Assembly (NCBI GenBank): GCA_948146395.1
Contig: OX411555.1
Coordinates: forward strand, 43,702,225 to 43,766,224
DNA: 64,000 nt
Direction of reading: 5' to 3'
From: Fragum whitleyi
Lineage: Eukaryota > Mollusca > Bivalvia > Cardiida > Cardiidae
Shown here one piece after another: positions 63,730 through 64,000 of the stretch. The notes beneath the pieces were generated by a model, which was not told where the DNA came from, did not search any database, and saw only the letters and a program-made list of their open reading frames with translations. Both the position numbers and the translations under genes were made by a program. Each line of letters begins with the position of its first letter. Position 1 is the stretch's first letter.

Positions 63730-64000
63730 AGTTTTGAATCCCTTTTCCAAAAGGTAGTGAGCTGCGAACTGCAACTCAAACCACCAAAGTTTCTCCTCAG
63801 GTGTTTGAGGAGTGATGTCATCTCCCTGTTCCAAGGACTACATCACCTTGTTGAGAGACTCCCAAAAAGTGGGAGTGTAGGTTTCCAAAAAATCCGTTAT
63901 TAGCACATCACCAATTTCCCTGTCATTTAATAAACCCTAAAGTTCTTCCAAATCATCCGAGTGGAAACCGTAGCGTGAAACACCATACTCAACGTTGGAA
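63730..64000 (-). pseudogene. Degraded coding-like stretch, unidentified
   Basis: One - strand frame reads well with three internal stops (for example LITDFLETYTPTFWESLNKV and EEKLWWFELQFAAHYLLEKG). It runs off the right edge. The composition looks protein-coding, but I do not recognise the family. It could be a mobile-element ORF. Confidence 0.3.

Overview
The window looks like nuclear DNA from a mollusc, most likely a heterodont bivalve. It is AT-rich, intron-rich and gene-poor. It is crowded with tRNA-derived SINEs, tandem-core elements carrying GTCCGTCCGTC tracts, palindromes and decayed LTR retrotransposons. Several repeat ends (CAAGAGGACCAAGATGG; TTTTAGCTCACCTGAGCAC; TTTTTATGCCCCCGATAG) match what I recall from clam and zebra-mussel sequence. 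That taxonomic call is inference. Nothing here is bacterial, and there is no CRISPR array or operon.

One convincing host gene is present. A 12-exon coding gene runs on the + strand from 18745 to 48205 and encodes a predicted 590-residue protein that I identify as coiled-coil domain-containing protein 125 (CCDC125). All eleven introns are GT-AG and every junction keeps the frame. A GC-box/CRE-like promoter lies just upstream. Two exon fragments are duplicated inside its introns: a 208-bp piece of exon 1 at 28560-28767, and the 3' half of exon 10 at 45771-45882, which could be spliced in as an in-frame cassette exon.

Layout. 1-6930: two dimeric tandem arrays of one mobile-repeat family, a duplicated segment, and two broken copies of a KMT5A(SET8)-like SET-domain gene. 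6931-18600: SINE, MITE, TIR element, palindromes and a 145-bp tandem array, with no gene. 18600-48205: CCDC125, its introns full of nested elements, inverted repeats and SINEs. 48206-51557: more repeats and a 70-bp-arm palindrome. 51558-61196: a rearranged nest of at least two Ty3/Gypsy-type LTR elements on the - strand, comprising two LTR families and gag/protease, reverse transcriptase and integrase fragments. 61197-64000: a 163-bp x 4 array rich in AGGTCA half-sites, two further two-copy tandem repeats, and a degraded unidentified coding-like stretch at the right edge.

The most interesting points are the possible new cassette exon of CCDC125, the inverted foldback elements flanking exons 4-5, the apparent superfamily of tandem-core elements sharing terminal signatures, and the transposon-in-transposon structure in intron 1.
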